NCBI GenBank assembly: GCA_949101405.1
Contig: CARYFM010000003.1
Span: 15,997-79,996, forward strand
Length of the DNA stretch: 64,000 bases
Direction of reading: 5' to 3'
From: an uncultured Candidatus Saccharibacteria bacterium
Lineage (GTDB): Bacteria; Patescibacteriota; Saccharimonadia; Saccharimonadales; Saccharimonadaceae
The notes under the pieces were generated by a model, which did no database searches, was not told the DNA's origin, and worked only from the letters and a program-made list of their open reading frames with translations. Of the stretch, positions 42,474 through 51,161 are shown piece by piece. The translations under genes and the position numbers were made by a program. How positions within the stretch are numbered: the stretch's first letter is position 1; each line of letters begins with the position of its first letter.

Positions 42474-43276
42474 TAGTTGGAAAACTCCAGTTCAATCGAA
42501 ACGGGACAGTGGTCGGAGCCCATGATGTGCTCATGAATTTCGGCAGATTTGAGATAAGGCAGAAGTTTAGGCGAAATAAAGAAATAATCAATTCGCCAAC
42601 CGATATTACGCTCGCGGCAATGCGACCAGTGCGACCACCAAGTGTAGCGCTGAGCACTGGGATAAAAGTTCCGAAAAGTATCAACAAAGCCGGCGCTGAT
42701 GAGGTTTTTGATTCCCCGGCGTTCTTCGTCGGTAAAACCAGCATTGTGTTCGTTATCATTAGGGCGAGCGAGATCGAGCGGTGTGTGAGCGGAATTAAAA
42801 TCACCACAGACGATAACTGGCTTGTGAGCCTCAAGGGTTTGAAGAAAGCGTAAGAAAGCTGGATCCCAAAGATCCTCACGGAGTTTGAGTCGTGAAAGGT
42901 CGCGCTTACTGTTTGGTGTATAAACATTCACGAGATAAAACCCTGGGAATTCGATAGTCTGCACGCGCCCTTCATTAAGAGGGCTGCCGTAGCGATCTTC
43001 ATCCCAAAGATAACCAGTGCGGATTTCTTCAGTAAAATTGCTGAAAACGTTGACGGGTTGAATTTTGGTGAATGTAGCAGTGCCAGAATATCCGGCACGC
43101 TCGGCGCTATTCCAAAGTTCAAGATAGGCGGGATAGTCGACTTCGGCTTGCCCAGGTTTGGCTTTGGTTTCTTGAATACAAAGAATATCAGGCTGAGCAG
43201 AATTTAAAAGTTCGTCTAGAGCGCCCTTTTTGAGAACTGAGCGTAAACCGTTAACATTCCATGAGTAAAGTTTCAT
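42473..43276 (-). CDS. xth: Exodeoxyribonuclease III (AP endonuclease)
   Basis: 267 residues, cutting DNA at abasic sites. Catalytic residues are in SWNVNGLRSV, CIQETKA (Glu), GDFNSAHTPLDLARP (Asp and Asn) and the final GSDHCPVSIEL (Asp-His). YTWWSHWSHCRERNIGWRID is the substrate loop. It starts one base inside the smpB stop (TAATG), so xth is coupled to smpB. This is the Xth/ExoA group of repair nucleases. Confidence 0.95.
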   Translation of the reverse strand: MKLYSWNVNGLRSVLKKGALDELLNSAQPDILCIQETKAKPGQAEVDYPAYLELWNSAERAGYSGTATFTKIQPVNVFSNFTEEIRTGYLWDEDRYGSPLNEGRVQTIEFPGFYLVNVYTPNSKRDLSRLKLREDLWDPAFLRFLQTLEAHKPVIVCGDFNSAHTPLDLARPNDNEHNAGFTDEERRGIKNLISAGFVDTFRNFYPSAQRYTWWSHWSHCRERNIGWRIDYFFISPKLLPYLKSAEIHEHIMGSDHCPVSIELEFSN

Positions 43277-43689
43277 TAGTATCTCCCACGAGCGAGATCG
43301 CGCTGTTTGATAGTCTCGCGTTTATCATATTTTTTCTTACTCTTGCCGGTAGCAATGACAAGTTTGATGTAGTGACCGCCAGCGAGCAAACGCACCGGAA
43401 CGAGTTGATAGCCGTCCTGTTTGGCGCGTTCCAGACTGGCAAGTTGTTTTTTAGTAATAAGTAGTTTGATATTACGTGCGGTATCAGCACCGAGCGTGAG
43501 GTTGTTCAGCCATAATTCTCCGTTTTTGATAGTAACAAATGAGCCTTTAAGCTGAACGTGATGATCGCGAATGAGGCGAACCTCTGGACCGGAAAGTAGC
43601 ATTCCGCAAGCGAGTTCGTCACCGAGCTGATAATCATAGTGTGCGCGGCGATTGACGGTGACTGATGCTGGGGTTTTGGATTTCTTCAT
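43276..43689 (-). CDS. smpB: SsrA-binding protein
   Basis: 137 residues. SmpB brings tmRNA to stalled ribosomes. The sequence shows VNRRAHYDYQLGDELACGML, GPEVRLIRDHHVQLKGSFV and the Lys/Arg-rich tail KSKKKYDKRETIKQRDLARG that enters the mRNA channel. No tmRNA gene was seen in the window. Promoter TGCTATAAT (43701-43706) lies 11 bases before ATG, followed upstream by two dyads shared with the MerR-type gene. smpB and xth form an operon. Confidence 0.95.
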   Translation of the reverse strand: MKKSKTPASVTVNRRAHYDYQLGDELACGMLLSGPEVRLIRDHHVQLKGSFVTIKNGELWLNNLTLGADTARNIKLLITKKQLASLERAKQDGYQLVPVRLLAGGHYIKLVIATGKSKKKYDKRETIKQRDLARGRY

Positions 43690-43740
43690 ATTCTGGTTTA
43701 ATTATAGCATGGTTTTGGGGAGGGTGTGGGAAACTGTAGA

Positions 43741-43768
43741 CCCTAGCAGTTTTAGAAAAGTGCTAGGG
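43741..43768. promoter_or_regulatory. Dyad operator 1 between smpB and MerR-type gene
   Basis: CCCTAGC-14 bases-GCTAGGG; the inner bases are AGTTTTAGAAAAGT. It lies upstream of the smpB promoter and matches dyad 2 at 24 of 28 positions or more. Confidence 0.6.
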
Positions 43769-43807
43769 TATTATGGATTGGATAACAGGGGTAGGTGTGT
43801 TTTTGCA

Positions 43808-43835
43808 CCCTAGCAGTTTTGAAAAAACGCTAGGG
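43808..43835. promoter_or_regulatory. Dyad operator 2, over the MerR-type promoter
   Basis: Same CCCTAGC/GCTAGGG arms and spacing as 43741-43768. A -35-like TTGAAA (43819-43824) is inside it and TATAAT follows at 43841-43846, 16 bases away. Position suits autoregulation. Confidence 0.6.
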
Positions 43836-43856
43836 TATAGTATAATAAAAGTAGTA

Positions 43857-44228
43857 ATGTTAGAACGACAAAAAATTACAGTTAAGTCTGCCAGTGAACA
43901 GCTGGGGGTTTCGGTTGATACTTTGCGACGCTTATGCAATTCTGGGTTAATCCCCCATGTGCGGCGTAATCATTTGGGCTTTCGGGTGCTTGAGGCGTGG
44001 CAGATTAATTACGCGCGGACGATGTTAGGGCTGAAGCAGGCTGGGCTTAAATTATCTGAGCTCAAAAACTATACCAGTTTGTATCGTCGAGGAGCTGAGA
44101 CTTTGCCTGAGCGCAAGGCGATTTTAGAGACGCAAAAGCGACAGCTTTGGCAAGAGCTGGAAGACCGGAAGCAGGGTATAGATTTTATTGAGCGTCAGAT
44201 AGAACTGATCGACCAGGAGCTAAAATAG
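43857..44228 (+). CDS. MerR-family transcription regulator
   Basis: 123 residues. N-terminal winged helix: ITVKSASEQLGVSVDTLRRL followed by CNSGLIPHVRRNHLGFRVL, the MerR signature with a wing. The long C-terminal helix (PERKAILETQKRQLWQELED) should form the antiparallel dimer coiled coil. No effector-binding cysteines are seen, so it does not look like a metal sensor. I use ATG 43857, 10 bases after TATAAT; an earlier ATG at 43773 lies upstream of the promoter. It probably binds the two dyads in front of it. A GT4 gene follows 3 bases after its stop. Confidence 0.85.
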   Translation: MLERQKITVKSASEQLGVSVDTLRRLCNSGLIPHVRRNHLGFRVLEAWQINYARTMLGLKQAGLKLSELKNYTSLYRRGAETLPERKAILETQKRQLWQELEDRKQGIDFIERQIELIDQELK

Positions 44229-44231
44229 CGC

Positions 44232-45497
44232 ATGCGTATTGCGATTACTTCGGATTTGTACTACCCGATGACGAATGGCGTGGCGGTATTTGCGCATAAT
44301 TTAGCCAAGGGTCTGGCTAAGCAAGGTCATGAAGTGTTGGTGCTATGCCCGAGTTTTACTGGGCGCCAACATCGTGAGAAACGTGAGGGGGTGACAACTT
44401 TCTATCTTCGGTCGATTCGTTTTCCGTTTTATCCCGATCAAATTAATGAGGTGCCGGAAGGTAAGGAATTTTTAGGTATGCCCTTGCCACGCTTGGCTTA
44501 TCGCCATGGTTTATGGATTACGGTGGATCCTTATCCAACGGTGAAGAAAGTCTTGAATCGCTTTCGTCCGGATGTGATTCATAATCAAACTGCAGAGATG
44601 ATAGCCTTTGCGGCGCGGCGTTATGCCAAGAAATATGATGTGCCAATGGTGAGCACGGGTCATGCTTATCCAGATAATATCACGAGTCAACTCAAGATAC
44701 TTAAGCCGATTAAACGGCCGTTGGATGCAATTCTGAGGACTTATATGGCGAGTTTCTTGAAGCATTCGGAGTATGCAACTATGCCGACGGAAATGGCAAT
44801 AGATGATTTGGTGCCAAAGAAGCGCAAACATTTCAAAGTACCAGTAGAGCCGTTGTCGAATGGAGTAGATTTGGCAAAATTTGGTCCAGGAAAAGCCCAA
44901 GACCGAATTTATCGTAAGTATCATTTGCCTAAAGACAAGCCGCTTGTGTTATATGTAGGAAGAGTGGATCCGGAAAAGAGTTTAAGTAATGTAGTGTCAG
45001 CATTTGCGGGCGTATTGGACGTAATACCGGAGGCAAAGCTCGTGATTGTGGGTGATGGTACTGATCGACGGCATTTGCAGGATTTAGCGCAGGCGTTGGG
45101 CATAGAAAAGTCAGTGTATTTTCCAGGACGGATTTATCCACCAGATATTATGGAGGTGTATCGAGCCGCAACTTTGTTTGCGACGGCTAGTGAGACAGAG
45201 ACTCAAGGGATTGTTTTGATTGAAGCTGCGGCGACTGGTTTGCCGCTTGTGGCGGTGGATGCGGGTGCGGTGCGCGAGTTGTGCCAGCATAAGCGAAACG
45301 GAATTTTATGCCATCCGGGTGATGTGGCAGAGATGACCGATGCTATGATGAAGTTACTAAAGAATCCTGAGCTCTGTGAACGCTATGGCAAGGAAAGCCT
45401 TGAAGTAGCTAAAATGCACGATCTAAATCGAACTTTGCAGCGTTTTGTGGAAATTTATCAAGAAGCAATACAATTAAAGCGAGATAAAATTGATTAG
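44232..45497 (+). CDS. Family 4 glycosyltransferase (glycolipid type)
   Basis: 421 residues. ITSDLYYPMTNGVAVFAHNL and LVLCPSFTGR open the acceptor domain. VLYVGRVDPEKSLSNVVSAF, LVIVGDGTDRRHLQDLA and GIVLIEAAATGLPLVAVDAG form the donor domain with the E-x7-E. The group includes alpha-monoglucosyl-diacylglycerol synthases and PimB-like enzymes, so a membrane glycolipid product is likely. It is coupled to the MerR-type regulator and is thus the probable main target of that regulator. Basic stretch KPIKRPLDAILRTYM may bind membrane. Confidence 0.88.
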   Translation: MRIAITSDLYYPMTNGVAVFAHNLAKGLAKQGHEVLVLCPSFTGRQHREKREGVTTFYLRSIRFPFYPDQINEVPEGKEFLGMPLPRLAYRHGLWITVDPYPTVKKVLNRFRPDVIHNQTAEMIAFAARRYAKKYDVPMVSTGHAYPDNITSQLKILKPIKRPLDAILRTYMASFLKHSEYATMPTEMAIDDLVPKKRKHFKVPVEPLSNGVDLAKFGPGKAQDRIYRKYHLPKDKPLVLYVGRVDPEKSLSNVVSAFAGVLDVIPEAKLVIVGDGTDRRHLQDLAQALGIEKSVYFPGRIYPPDIMEVYRAATLFATASETETQGIVLIEAAATGLPLVAVDAGAVRELCQHKRNGILCHPGDVAEMTDAMMKLLKNPELCERYGKESLEVAKMHDLNRTLQRFVEIYQEAIQLKRDKID

Positions 45498-45515
45498 AAT
45501 TTCTAGGGGCTGGAT

Positions 45516-46286
45516 TTAATTTGAATCTCGTTTTTGGAGGAATTCTAAAATGAGTTTGGCGGTTTCTTTGGGCCTTTCGTAATTGTGAAGGTGTCCAGAA
45601 TTAGGGATAAGTTTGAGTTCGGATTGTATTTTTTGAGCAAGAACTTTGGTCTGCTTTTGAGGAATGAGCCGGTCTTTGGCGCCAGCAATTAGTAAAGTTT
45701 CCTGGATGGGCGGAAAATCATTGATAGAATAGTTGGTGGAGAATTTTGTGGCAGCAGCAATGGAGCGACGAGTAGGTGGGCAATCTTCGCTACAGGCATG
45801 TGTAATCTCGAGAGTATTGCGGAACAACTGCCGGTCTTTGGGTACAAAAAGATATCTGGTGGTAATATAGTCTACAATTCGGCGTGGTACAATAGCGGCG
45901 AGCGGAGAAATGAGTGCAAAAGGTTTGGCGGTTTTGGTAGAAATTGGGGAAAGCAGGACAAGTTTGTGATTGATGAGCTGAGGATAGAATTTGGCTGTAG
46001 CTGAGACAACAATTGACCCCATAGAGTGTCCAATAAGTATTGGCCTTGATAGGTTTTGGTCGCGGATATATCGGGCTAGAAAGTCGGCATAATCTTTGGC
46101 TTGGTAGGAGCTCAATTCTCCAGCTCCTGCAAAAGGCGGAATTGCAGGAATATGGACTTGGTAGCCAGCTTGACGGAGAATTTGTGCAATAGCTTCTAAT
46201 CCCAATGGTGAACCACGAAAACCGTGTACCAAAACAATGCTGGGTTTTACACTTGGCTTTAGCACAGTGGCACCAGCGTGCGCCAT
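45516..46286 (-). CDS. Alpha/beta hydrolase (carboxylesterase-like)
   Basis: 256 residues. Oxyanion region LVHGFRGSPLG, nucleophile elbow GHSMGS, acid in AGAKDRLIP and His in NSGHLHNYERP. Short lid between about 140 and 180. The type is close to monoacylglycerol lipases and Est30-like carboxylesterases. It begins 3 bases after the glutaredoxin stop and may be part of the ctpA operon. No signal peptide, so it is cytosolic. Confidence 0.85.
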   Translation of the reverse strand: MAHAGATVLKPSVKPSIVLVHGFRGSPLGLEAIAQILRQAGYQVHIPAIPPFAGAGELSSYQAKDYADFLARYIRDQNLSRPILIGHSMGSIVVSATAKFYPQLINHKLVLLSPISTKTAKPFALISPLAAIVPRRIVDYITTRYLFVPKDRQLFRNTLEITHACSEDCPPTRRSIAAATKFSTNYSINDFPPIQETLLIAGAKDRLIPQKQTKVLAQKIQSELKLIPNSGHLHNYERPKETAKLILEFLQKRDSN

Positions 46287-46289
46287 GAG

Positions 46290-46520
46290 CTAAGCTGCTT
46301 TCTGGTCGCTAGAGTTGGAATTTAGATTTTGCAATGCTTGTTTAAGAGCAGGGCGGTCAAAGCCAACGATTCGTTCGCCATTAATTTCGGTGACTGGCAC
46401 GCTGGTAATCCCAGGTACGGTACTAGCATCAATTTCTTCATATTCAACGCCCTGTTGGTCGAGCCATTCCATAAGAACATGACACCAAGGGCAAGTAGCT
46501 GTAGTGTATACTTTTATCAT
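46290..46520 (-). CDS. Glutaredoxin-like protein
   Basis: 76 residues with a thioredoxin fold. CPWC active site at 9-12 (TTATCPWCHVLMEWL), the cis-Pro part TSVPVTEINGE and GFDRPAL close the glutathione or thioredoxin pocket. NrdH-like or mycoredoxin-like members have this CPWC and length. It could reduce cysteines in proteins in a cell that makes little of its own thiols. It is 12 bases after the ctpA stop on the same strand. Confidence 0.9.
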   Translation of the reverse strand: MIKVYTTATCPWCHVLMEWLDQQGVEYEEIDASTVPGITSVPVTEINGERIVGFDRPALKQALQNLNSNSSDQKAA

Positions 46521-46532
46521 ATTTCTATTGTA

Positions 46533-47723
46533 CTATAATTTTTTCGCGGCATCAAGTTGAGGGTCGCGATTATGATTGGCATCGTCATAAGTAAGCTCGA
46601 CTTCGATGTCGGGTTTAATTCCCTCTTGATTAATACTGGTGCCTTTTGGTGTATGCCAACTAGCTGTAGTGACTTTAAGTAAGCTACCGCCAGAAAGGTC
46701 GATCAGAGTTTGTACCACACCTTTGCCATAAGTAGTCTCACCGAGAATAGTGGCTTTATCGTAATCTTTGAGCGCGCCAGCAACGATTTCTGAGGCAGAA
46801 GCAGTATTGCTATTTACGAGTACAACGGTTGGTATATTGGCCAAAGTAGCTTGACCGCGTTTAGCGTAGGTTGGGGCGGTCTTGCCTTTAGAGATTTGAT
46901 TGAGGACTATATCACCATCTAGCCAAAGTGACAGTACATCTTGTGCAGCGGAAACGTAGCCACCACCGTTACTACGTAAGTCAAGAATGACTTTCTTTAC
47001 GCCCTTAGTGGCAAACTCATCCTTGACGATTTTCTGGAGTTTAGTGCCAGTGTCGGTATCAAAGCGAGAAATTGTGATGATGGCAGTACTACCATCATAG
47101 GTGACATAAACTGAAACATTGTTGATGGGCTCACGTGTGAGTGTAAAATCTTTTTCTTCGCCATCGCGCACCACGGTGAGTTTTACTTTTGTGCCACTTG
47201 CACCACGTAGTTTAGAAGAAATAGTTTCAGTGGATTCGGCATAAACTTCTTCACCATCAACCTTATAGATAATATCTCCAGCCTGAATCCCGGCTTTGCC
47301 AGCAGGGTTATCTGGTAAAGTACGCAGCACGCGAACATAACCGTCACGCAAACCCATTTCGATACCAATACCTGATCCTATATCCCCATGTAACTCGGCT
47401 TCGTAAGCTTTGGCCTCATCAGCACTCATGTAGGCAGTATATTTGTCTCCAGCAGCAGCAACTAGACCTTTCTTGGCGCCTTCAATAATCGCTTCACGAT
47501 CTAAATCGCCTTCAAAATTAGCTGATAGCGTATTATAGACTTCGTCTAGTGCCGACCAATCGTTACTAACACTAGAATGTGTATTGATACCGAGATACGG
47601 TAGAATGTTTGGAGCGATTTTATTCCAGCCGGTACCCACAAAGAATCCGACAACTAATGTTGCCACGGCAGTAATGATTGCACCGCCCAGGCTAACTTGT
47701 TTTTCTTCCCATTGTTTTGCCAT
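46533..47723 (-). CDS. ctpA: S41 family C-terminal processing protease
   Basis: 396 residues. One N-terminal membrane anchor (about 11-32), a PDZ domain (GIGIEMGLRDGYVRVLRTLP ... IQAGDIIYKVDG) and the S41 catalytic core with Ser in NSNTASASEIVAGAL and Lys in TTYGKGVVQ. It cuts extracytoplasmic proteins near their C terminus. The neighbouring PcsB-like hydrolase suggests control of wall hydrolases, as in other bacteria. I take ATG 47723; a longer start at 47741 lies on the -10 box TGTTACAAT, which ends 6 bases before it. Confidence 0.92.
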   Translation of the reverse strand: MAKQWEEKQVSLGGAIITAVATLVVGFFVGTGWNKIAPNILPYLGINTHSSVSNDWSALDEVYNTLSANFEGDLDREAIIEGAKKGLVAAAGDKYTAYMSADEAKAYEAELHGDIGSGIGIEMGLRDGYVRVLRTLPDNPAGKAGIQAGDIIYKVDGEEVYAESTETISSKLRGASGTKVKLTVVRDGEEKDFTLTREPINNVSVYVTYDGSTAIITISRFDTDTGTKLQKIVKDEFATKGVKKVILDLRSNGGGYVSAAQDVLSLWLDGDIVLNQISKGKTAPTYAKRGQATLANIPTVVLVNSNTASASEIVAGALKDYDKATILGETTYGKGVVQTLIDLSGGSLLKVTTASWHTPKGTSINQEGIKPDIEVELTYDDANHNRDPQLDAAKKL

Positions 47724-47729
47724 AAGTCT

Positions 47730-47735
47730 ATTGTA
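47730..47735 (-). promoter_or_regulatory. -10 box of ctpA (leaderless)
   Basis: TGTTACAAT on the minus strand ends 6 bases before ATG 47723. Confidence 0.65.
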
Positions 47736-47761
47736 ACACAACTTTGGCTAAGAATATGACT

Positions 47762-48919
47762 TTACCAACGTTTTTGGTCGAGATGGATGTAGCGGTAAAT
47801 TGCTGGATTCACGTTATATCTAGCGCCAAAATCTCCAGGCAATCCACTTTTAGAACTGCTAGGGTTGTTATATTCGGTAATATTGATAGTGCCATTAGCA
47901 TTTACACTTTCGACCCACATTACGTGTCCGTAGATACCCGATGTACTATAAGCAATAGTATGGGGTGCTGGATTATTATCTACAACATAACCAAGACGAG
48001 TAGCGGTGTTACCCCAGTTCTTAGCGTCACCCCAAGAAGAAATATAGATTCCAAAGAATTCTTGAGCTTTCCACCCAGCATAACTAGTACACTGACAGAC
48101 GTATCCACCTACCACAATGTATCCAACGTTGTCGCGTGGACATCGATCGGCATAAGGGTAAGAGTTGTAGCCTTCACCCACTACACCGCCAGTGTTGTAT
48201 TTGGCAATTTCTGCAGCGATTTCTTGTTGCATCGTGACACGTGCGGCGGCAGCGTCGCGCTCGTAAGCTGCACTGTCATTTTGGTATTTAGCAATTAGTT
48301 CGTTTTGACGATTGCGCTTGAGAGTGATTTCAGCACGGCTAGCTTCCGCACTTTCGATAAGTGCATCCACGCTGGCTTTTTGTTGAGTAAGGCTTTCTTT
48401 GAGCTCGCGGATTGCCTCAGCTGAGGTAGTTACTTGAGCTTTGGCGTTGTTTTGACGGGTCTGTTTTTCTGCGTAGTCACCAATTGTACTACTTCCAGCA
48501 AGCAAGATAATAGCGTCTGGTTCACTTTCAAAATGCATTTCCACTAACATGTGTGCTAGTGCAGATTGCTGAAGTTCGAGTTTGGCTTCATTGTCGGTGA
48601 TTTGAGCCGAAAGATCGTCAGCAATGGCTTGGTTGGCATAGATATCTGCTTCAAGTGAAGCGATTTCGGCATTGAGGCGCTCCACCTCTCCTTCCAAGGT
48701 TTGGGCGTTGCTAGCAGCGGCAGCAGCCTTGCGGTCAGCAGCGCTAGCGGCGTCGGCAGCTTCACGACAAGCTTGACTAACACAGCCAGCTGGATAAGCA
48801 TTAACTTCTTCTTCGTTTTGCATCCAGAAATAACAACCGCCAGTAAGTGCAAAAATACTTAAAAATATGATAGCCGCTCCGCGGAGACCTAAAGTTTTGT
48901 GTTTGTGTGACTTAACCAT
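47762..48919 (-). CDS. PcsB-like CHAP-domain wall hydrolase
   Basis: 385 residues. One N-terminal anchor or signal segment (GAAIIFLSIFALTGGCYFWM), a long coiled coil (about 50-235, TLEGEVERLNAEIASLEADI) and a C-terminal CHAP amidase/endopeptidase domain with Cys in CQCTSYAGW, His in YGHVMWVE and Asn in TEYNNP. This is the layout of PcsB and CwlO-type hydrolases that FtsEX switches on by contact with the coiled coil. ftsX and ftsE lie immediately upstream. Its own -10 (TGCTATATA) ends 6 bases before ATG. Confidence 0.88.
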   Translation of the reverse strand: MVKSHKHKTLGLRGAAIIFLSIFALTGGCYFWMQNEEEVNAYPAGCVSQACREAADAASAADRKAAAAASNAQTLEGEVERLNAEIASLEADIYANQAIADDLSAQITDNEAKLELQQSALAHMLVEMHFESEPDAIILLAGSSTIGDYAEKQTRQNNAKAQVTTSAEAIRELKESLTQQKASVDALIESAEASRAEITLKRNRQNELIAKYQNDSAAYERDAAAARVTMQQEIAAEIAKYNTGGVVGEGYNSYPYADRCPRDNVGYIVVGGYVCQCTSYAGWKAQEFFGIYISSWGDAKNWGNTATRLGYVVDNNPAPHTIAYSTSGIYGHVMWVESVNANGTINITEYNNPSSSKSGLPGDFGARYNVNPAIYRYIHLDQKRW

Positions 48920-48964
48920 AACTATTATATAGCATAGATAAACATAAAAGTAAATAGAGGTATA

Positions 48965-50014
48965 CTATTTAAGATATTTTTGCATGGCAAGACGAGCAGA
49001 AATCATACCGATTATCATGCCAATAATAATCATAACAGCATAGACTGCAATGAGCATGTTTGATTCAAGCAAATCAGCTACCGCTGAGACATCGATACCA
49101 TAGTTTGCTAGCGGCGGTTCTAGGAAACGGAATCCAACTACGGCGATAGTGGTAGCAAGAATGCCGGAGATTACGCCGGAGATTTCTGCTTCAACCAAGA
49201 ACGGTCCGCGGATAAATCCGGTATCCGCACCTACTAGGCGCATCATGTAAATTTCTTCACGGCGCGAGAAGATAGCCATGCGGATAGTATTGAAGATTAC
49301 TAAAATAGAAATTATCAAGAATACTGCTCCTAGCACTAGACCACCGTTTTTAGCGATTGTAGCCCAAGAGTTGATGGTTTCAATTTCGGCCTGATTAACA
49401 TTGTAAGTCGGTTCTTTAGTAGAATCGAGATTAGCCTGGAATAGTGCATTGTGGTCCACAATTGAACGAATGCTGTCAAGATTATTTGGATCTGCAACTT
49501 TGATACGCATAGTAGCTTGCATGGCAGAAAGCATATGCTGATACATATTCTCGTCTTCGAGTGCAGCTAAAAGTTCAGCATTATCACTGTTGTCACTAAT
49601 AAATGCAGCGTATTCGTCTTCGGAGGTAGCGATTTCAACATTACGGACATTTGGGTCAGTGCGCATTTTGTCAGCCATGGTTTCTAAGACCTCAGCGTCA
49701 GTTCCTGGAGTAAAGAAGACTGTGATGTCGATTTTTTCACGCATGGTGTCGGCGGTGGCACTCAAAATTAAACTAGCAAAAACTGTAATCATCAAGATGA
49801 CTAAAGTTACGGTCATAACTAAGGTTGCGGCAATTGATAACCAGATATTGCGAGTAAAACTAGCCGTGCCGTACTTGACGATGCGGCTAGTTTTACGCAT
49901 GCGACCAACGCTACTGTTTTCTACCAAAGTTTTGAGATGCTCTTTAGTTTCTTGATGAGAGACTTTGCGTGCTCCACGGCGTCCGTTTTCTTCGATGAGT
50001 TTTTTGTCAATCAT
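48965..50014 (-). CDS. ftsX: Cell division protein FtsX
   Basis: 349 residues. An N-terminal basic cytosolic part (about 1-52), span 1, an outer domain with TDAEVLETMADKMRTDPNVR, then spans 2-4 with IFNTIRMAIFSRREEIYMMR between them, which is the FtsX coupling region. The outer domain is longer than in E. coli and would bind the PcsB-like protein encoded next. FtsEX does not transport; it turns ATP hydrolysis into activation of wall hydrolysis. It starts 12 bases after ftsE. Confidence 0.92.
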   Translation of the reverse strand: MIDKKLIEENGRRGARKVSHQETKEHLKTLVENSSVGRMRKTSRIVKYGTASFTRNIWLSIAATLVMTVTLVILMITVFASLILSATADTMREKIDITVFFTPGTDAEVLETMADKMRTDPNVRNVEIATSEDEYAAFISDNSDNAELLAALEDENMYQHMLSAMQATMRIKVADPNNLDSIRSIVDHNALFQANLDSTKEPTYNVNQAEIETINSWATIAKNGGLVLGAVFLIISILVIFNTIRMAIFSRREEIYMMRLVGADTGFIRGPFLVEAEISGVISGILATTIAVVGFRFLEPPLANYGIDVSAVADLLESNMLIAVYAVMIIIGMIIGMISARLAMQKYLK

Positions 50015-50026
50015 TTTTATCCACCC

Positions 50027-51124
50027 TTAAATTACGCGTTTTTGTTTAACTTTGGTAGTAGTACTGGCTGGTTTGCGCTTAACGGTTTGAGACATACTGG
50101 GAGCAGGTTTAAGTTTAACGGTTTGTCCAAGGCCAAAATCACTTAGTTTGGGTGCAGCCTTGAGCGGTCGACTGGCGGTATACCATTGATTAGCAGCGTC
50201 GCGGTCGAGTTTTTTGGCAGGTGCAGGGGTTTTGCCTGCGGTCTTTTGGGTGGTTTTTGTGGTATTAGCAGACTTTTTGCTAGCAGGATGCAGGATTTTG
50301 AGACTCTCTTCCGTAGTAGCCTGGCTAATGCGTGATTTGCGGCTGCGAGAGGTGGGGGCGGCCTGACTTAGAGTTCCGATTGGTTTGCTGGTAATAATCT
50401 GTGGCTTTGGCGCTAGGATTAATGTTTCATCTTCGCCACCTAAGCGATAAACACCGTTGTACTTTTGGTCGTCGACGATTCTGCCGGCTTTGAGTGTGAC
50501 GACGCGCTTGCCTAAGTCATTGACGATATTTTCGTCGTGAGTTGTAACAAGTAGCGTAGTACCAAAGTCATTAATACGTTTGAGCAAGTCAATGATTTCA
50601 TGACGGGTAAGTTTGTCGAGGTTACCAGTAGGCTCATCAGCAATTAAGATTTTAGGCTGACGGGCAACTGAGCGCGCAATAGCTACGCGTTGACGCTCGC
50701 CACCAGAAAGATTACCTGGAAATTTTGTAGCTTTACTCTCTAGCCCCACCAAATCTAGTACTTTAGGCACAGTACGATTAATCTCGCGGTTACTCATGCC
50801 GGCAATCTCAAGGGCAAAAGCGACATTTTCAAAAACTGTACGTGTTGGTAAGAGTTTATAGTCTTGAAAGACTACACCCAGACGCCGACGGTAATGCGGA
50901 ACATGGCGTTTTTTGACATAATCGAGGTCGATACCGCCGATAATGATCTTTCCAGAATCGGGCTGCTCTTCCTTAGTAATCATTTTGATTAGAGTCGATT
51001 TACCAGCACCAGATTTACCCACGAGAAAAACGAACTCGTGTGGTTCGATGTGCAACGAAACATTGTCGAGCGCTGGCTCTTCGTCGCCAGGGTAAATTTT
51101 AGTGATACGATCGAGCAATATCAT
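50027..51124 (-). CDS. ftsE: Cell division ATPase FtsE with long basic tail
   Basis: 365 residues. The ATPase core (1-225) has Walker A GKSGAGKST, Q-loop FQDYKLLPTRT, signature LSGGERQRVAIA and Walker B ILIADEPTGNLD. FtsE is normally 220-230 residues. Here a further 135-140 residues are rich in Lys, Thr, Ser, Ala and Pro (ILHPASKKSANTTKTTQ), with a short repeat QTVKLKPAPS / QTVKRKPAST. The tail is cytosolic and disordered-looking. Start fixed by TGGTATCAT, 6 bases upstream. Confidence 0.92.
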   Translation of the reverse strand: MILLDRITKIYPGDEEPALDNVSLHIEPHEFVFLVGKSGAGKSTLIKMITKEEQPDSGKIIIGGIDLDYVKKRHVPHYRRRLGVVFQDYKLLPTRTVFENVAFALEIAGMSNREINRTVPKVLDLVGLESKATKFPGNLSGGERQRVAIARSVARQPKILIADEPTGNLDKLTRHEIIDLLKRINDFGTTLLVTTHDENIVNDLGKRVVTLKAGRIVDDQKYNGVYRLGGEDETLILAPKPQIITSKPIGTLSQAAPTSRSRKSRISQATTEESLKILHPASKKSANTTKTTQKTAGKTPAPAKKLDRDAANQWYTASRPLKAAPKLSDFGLGQTVKLKPAPSMSQTVKRKPASTTTKVKQKRVI

Positions 51125-51130
51125 ATTCTC

Positions 51131-51136
51131 ATGATA
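51131..51136 (-). promoter_or_regulatory. -10 box of ftsE (leaderless)
   Basis: TGGTATCAT on the minus strand, 6 bases before ATG 51124. Confidence 0.6.
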
Positions 51137-51161
51137 CCATAAGCACGATGTATCGACAAGT

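Noticed and set aside
43773..43857. MerR-type start at ATG 43773
   Set aside because: It lies upstream of the -35/-10 elements and the encoded extra residues are not MerR-like.
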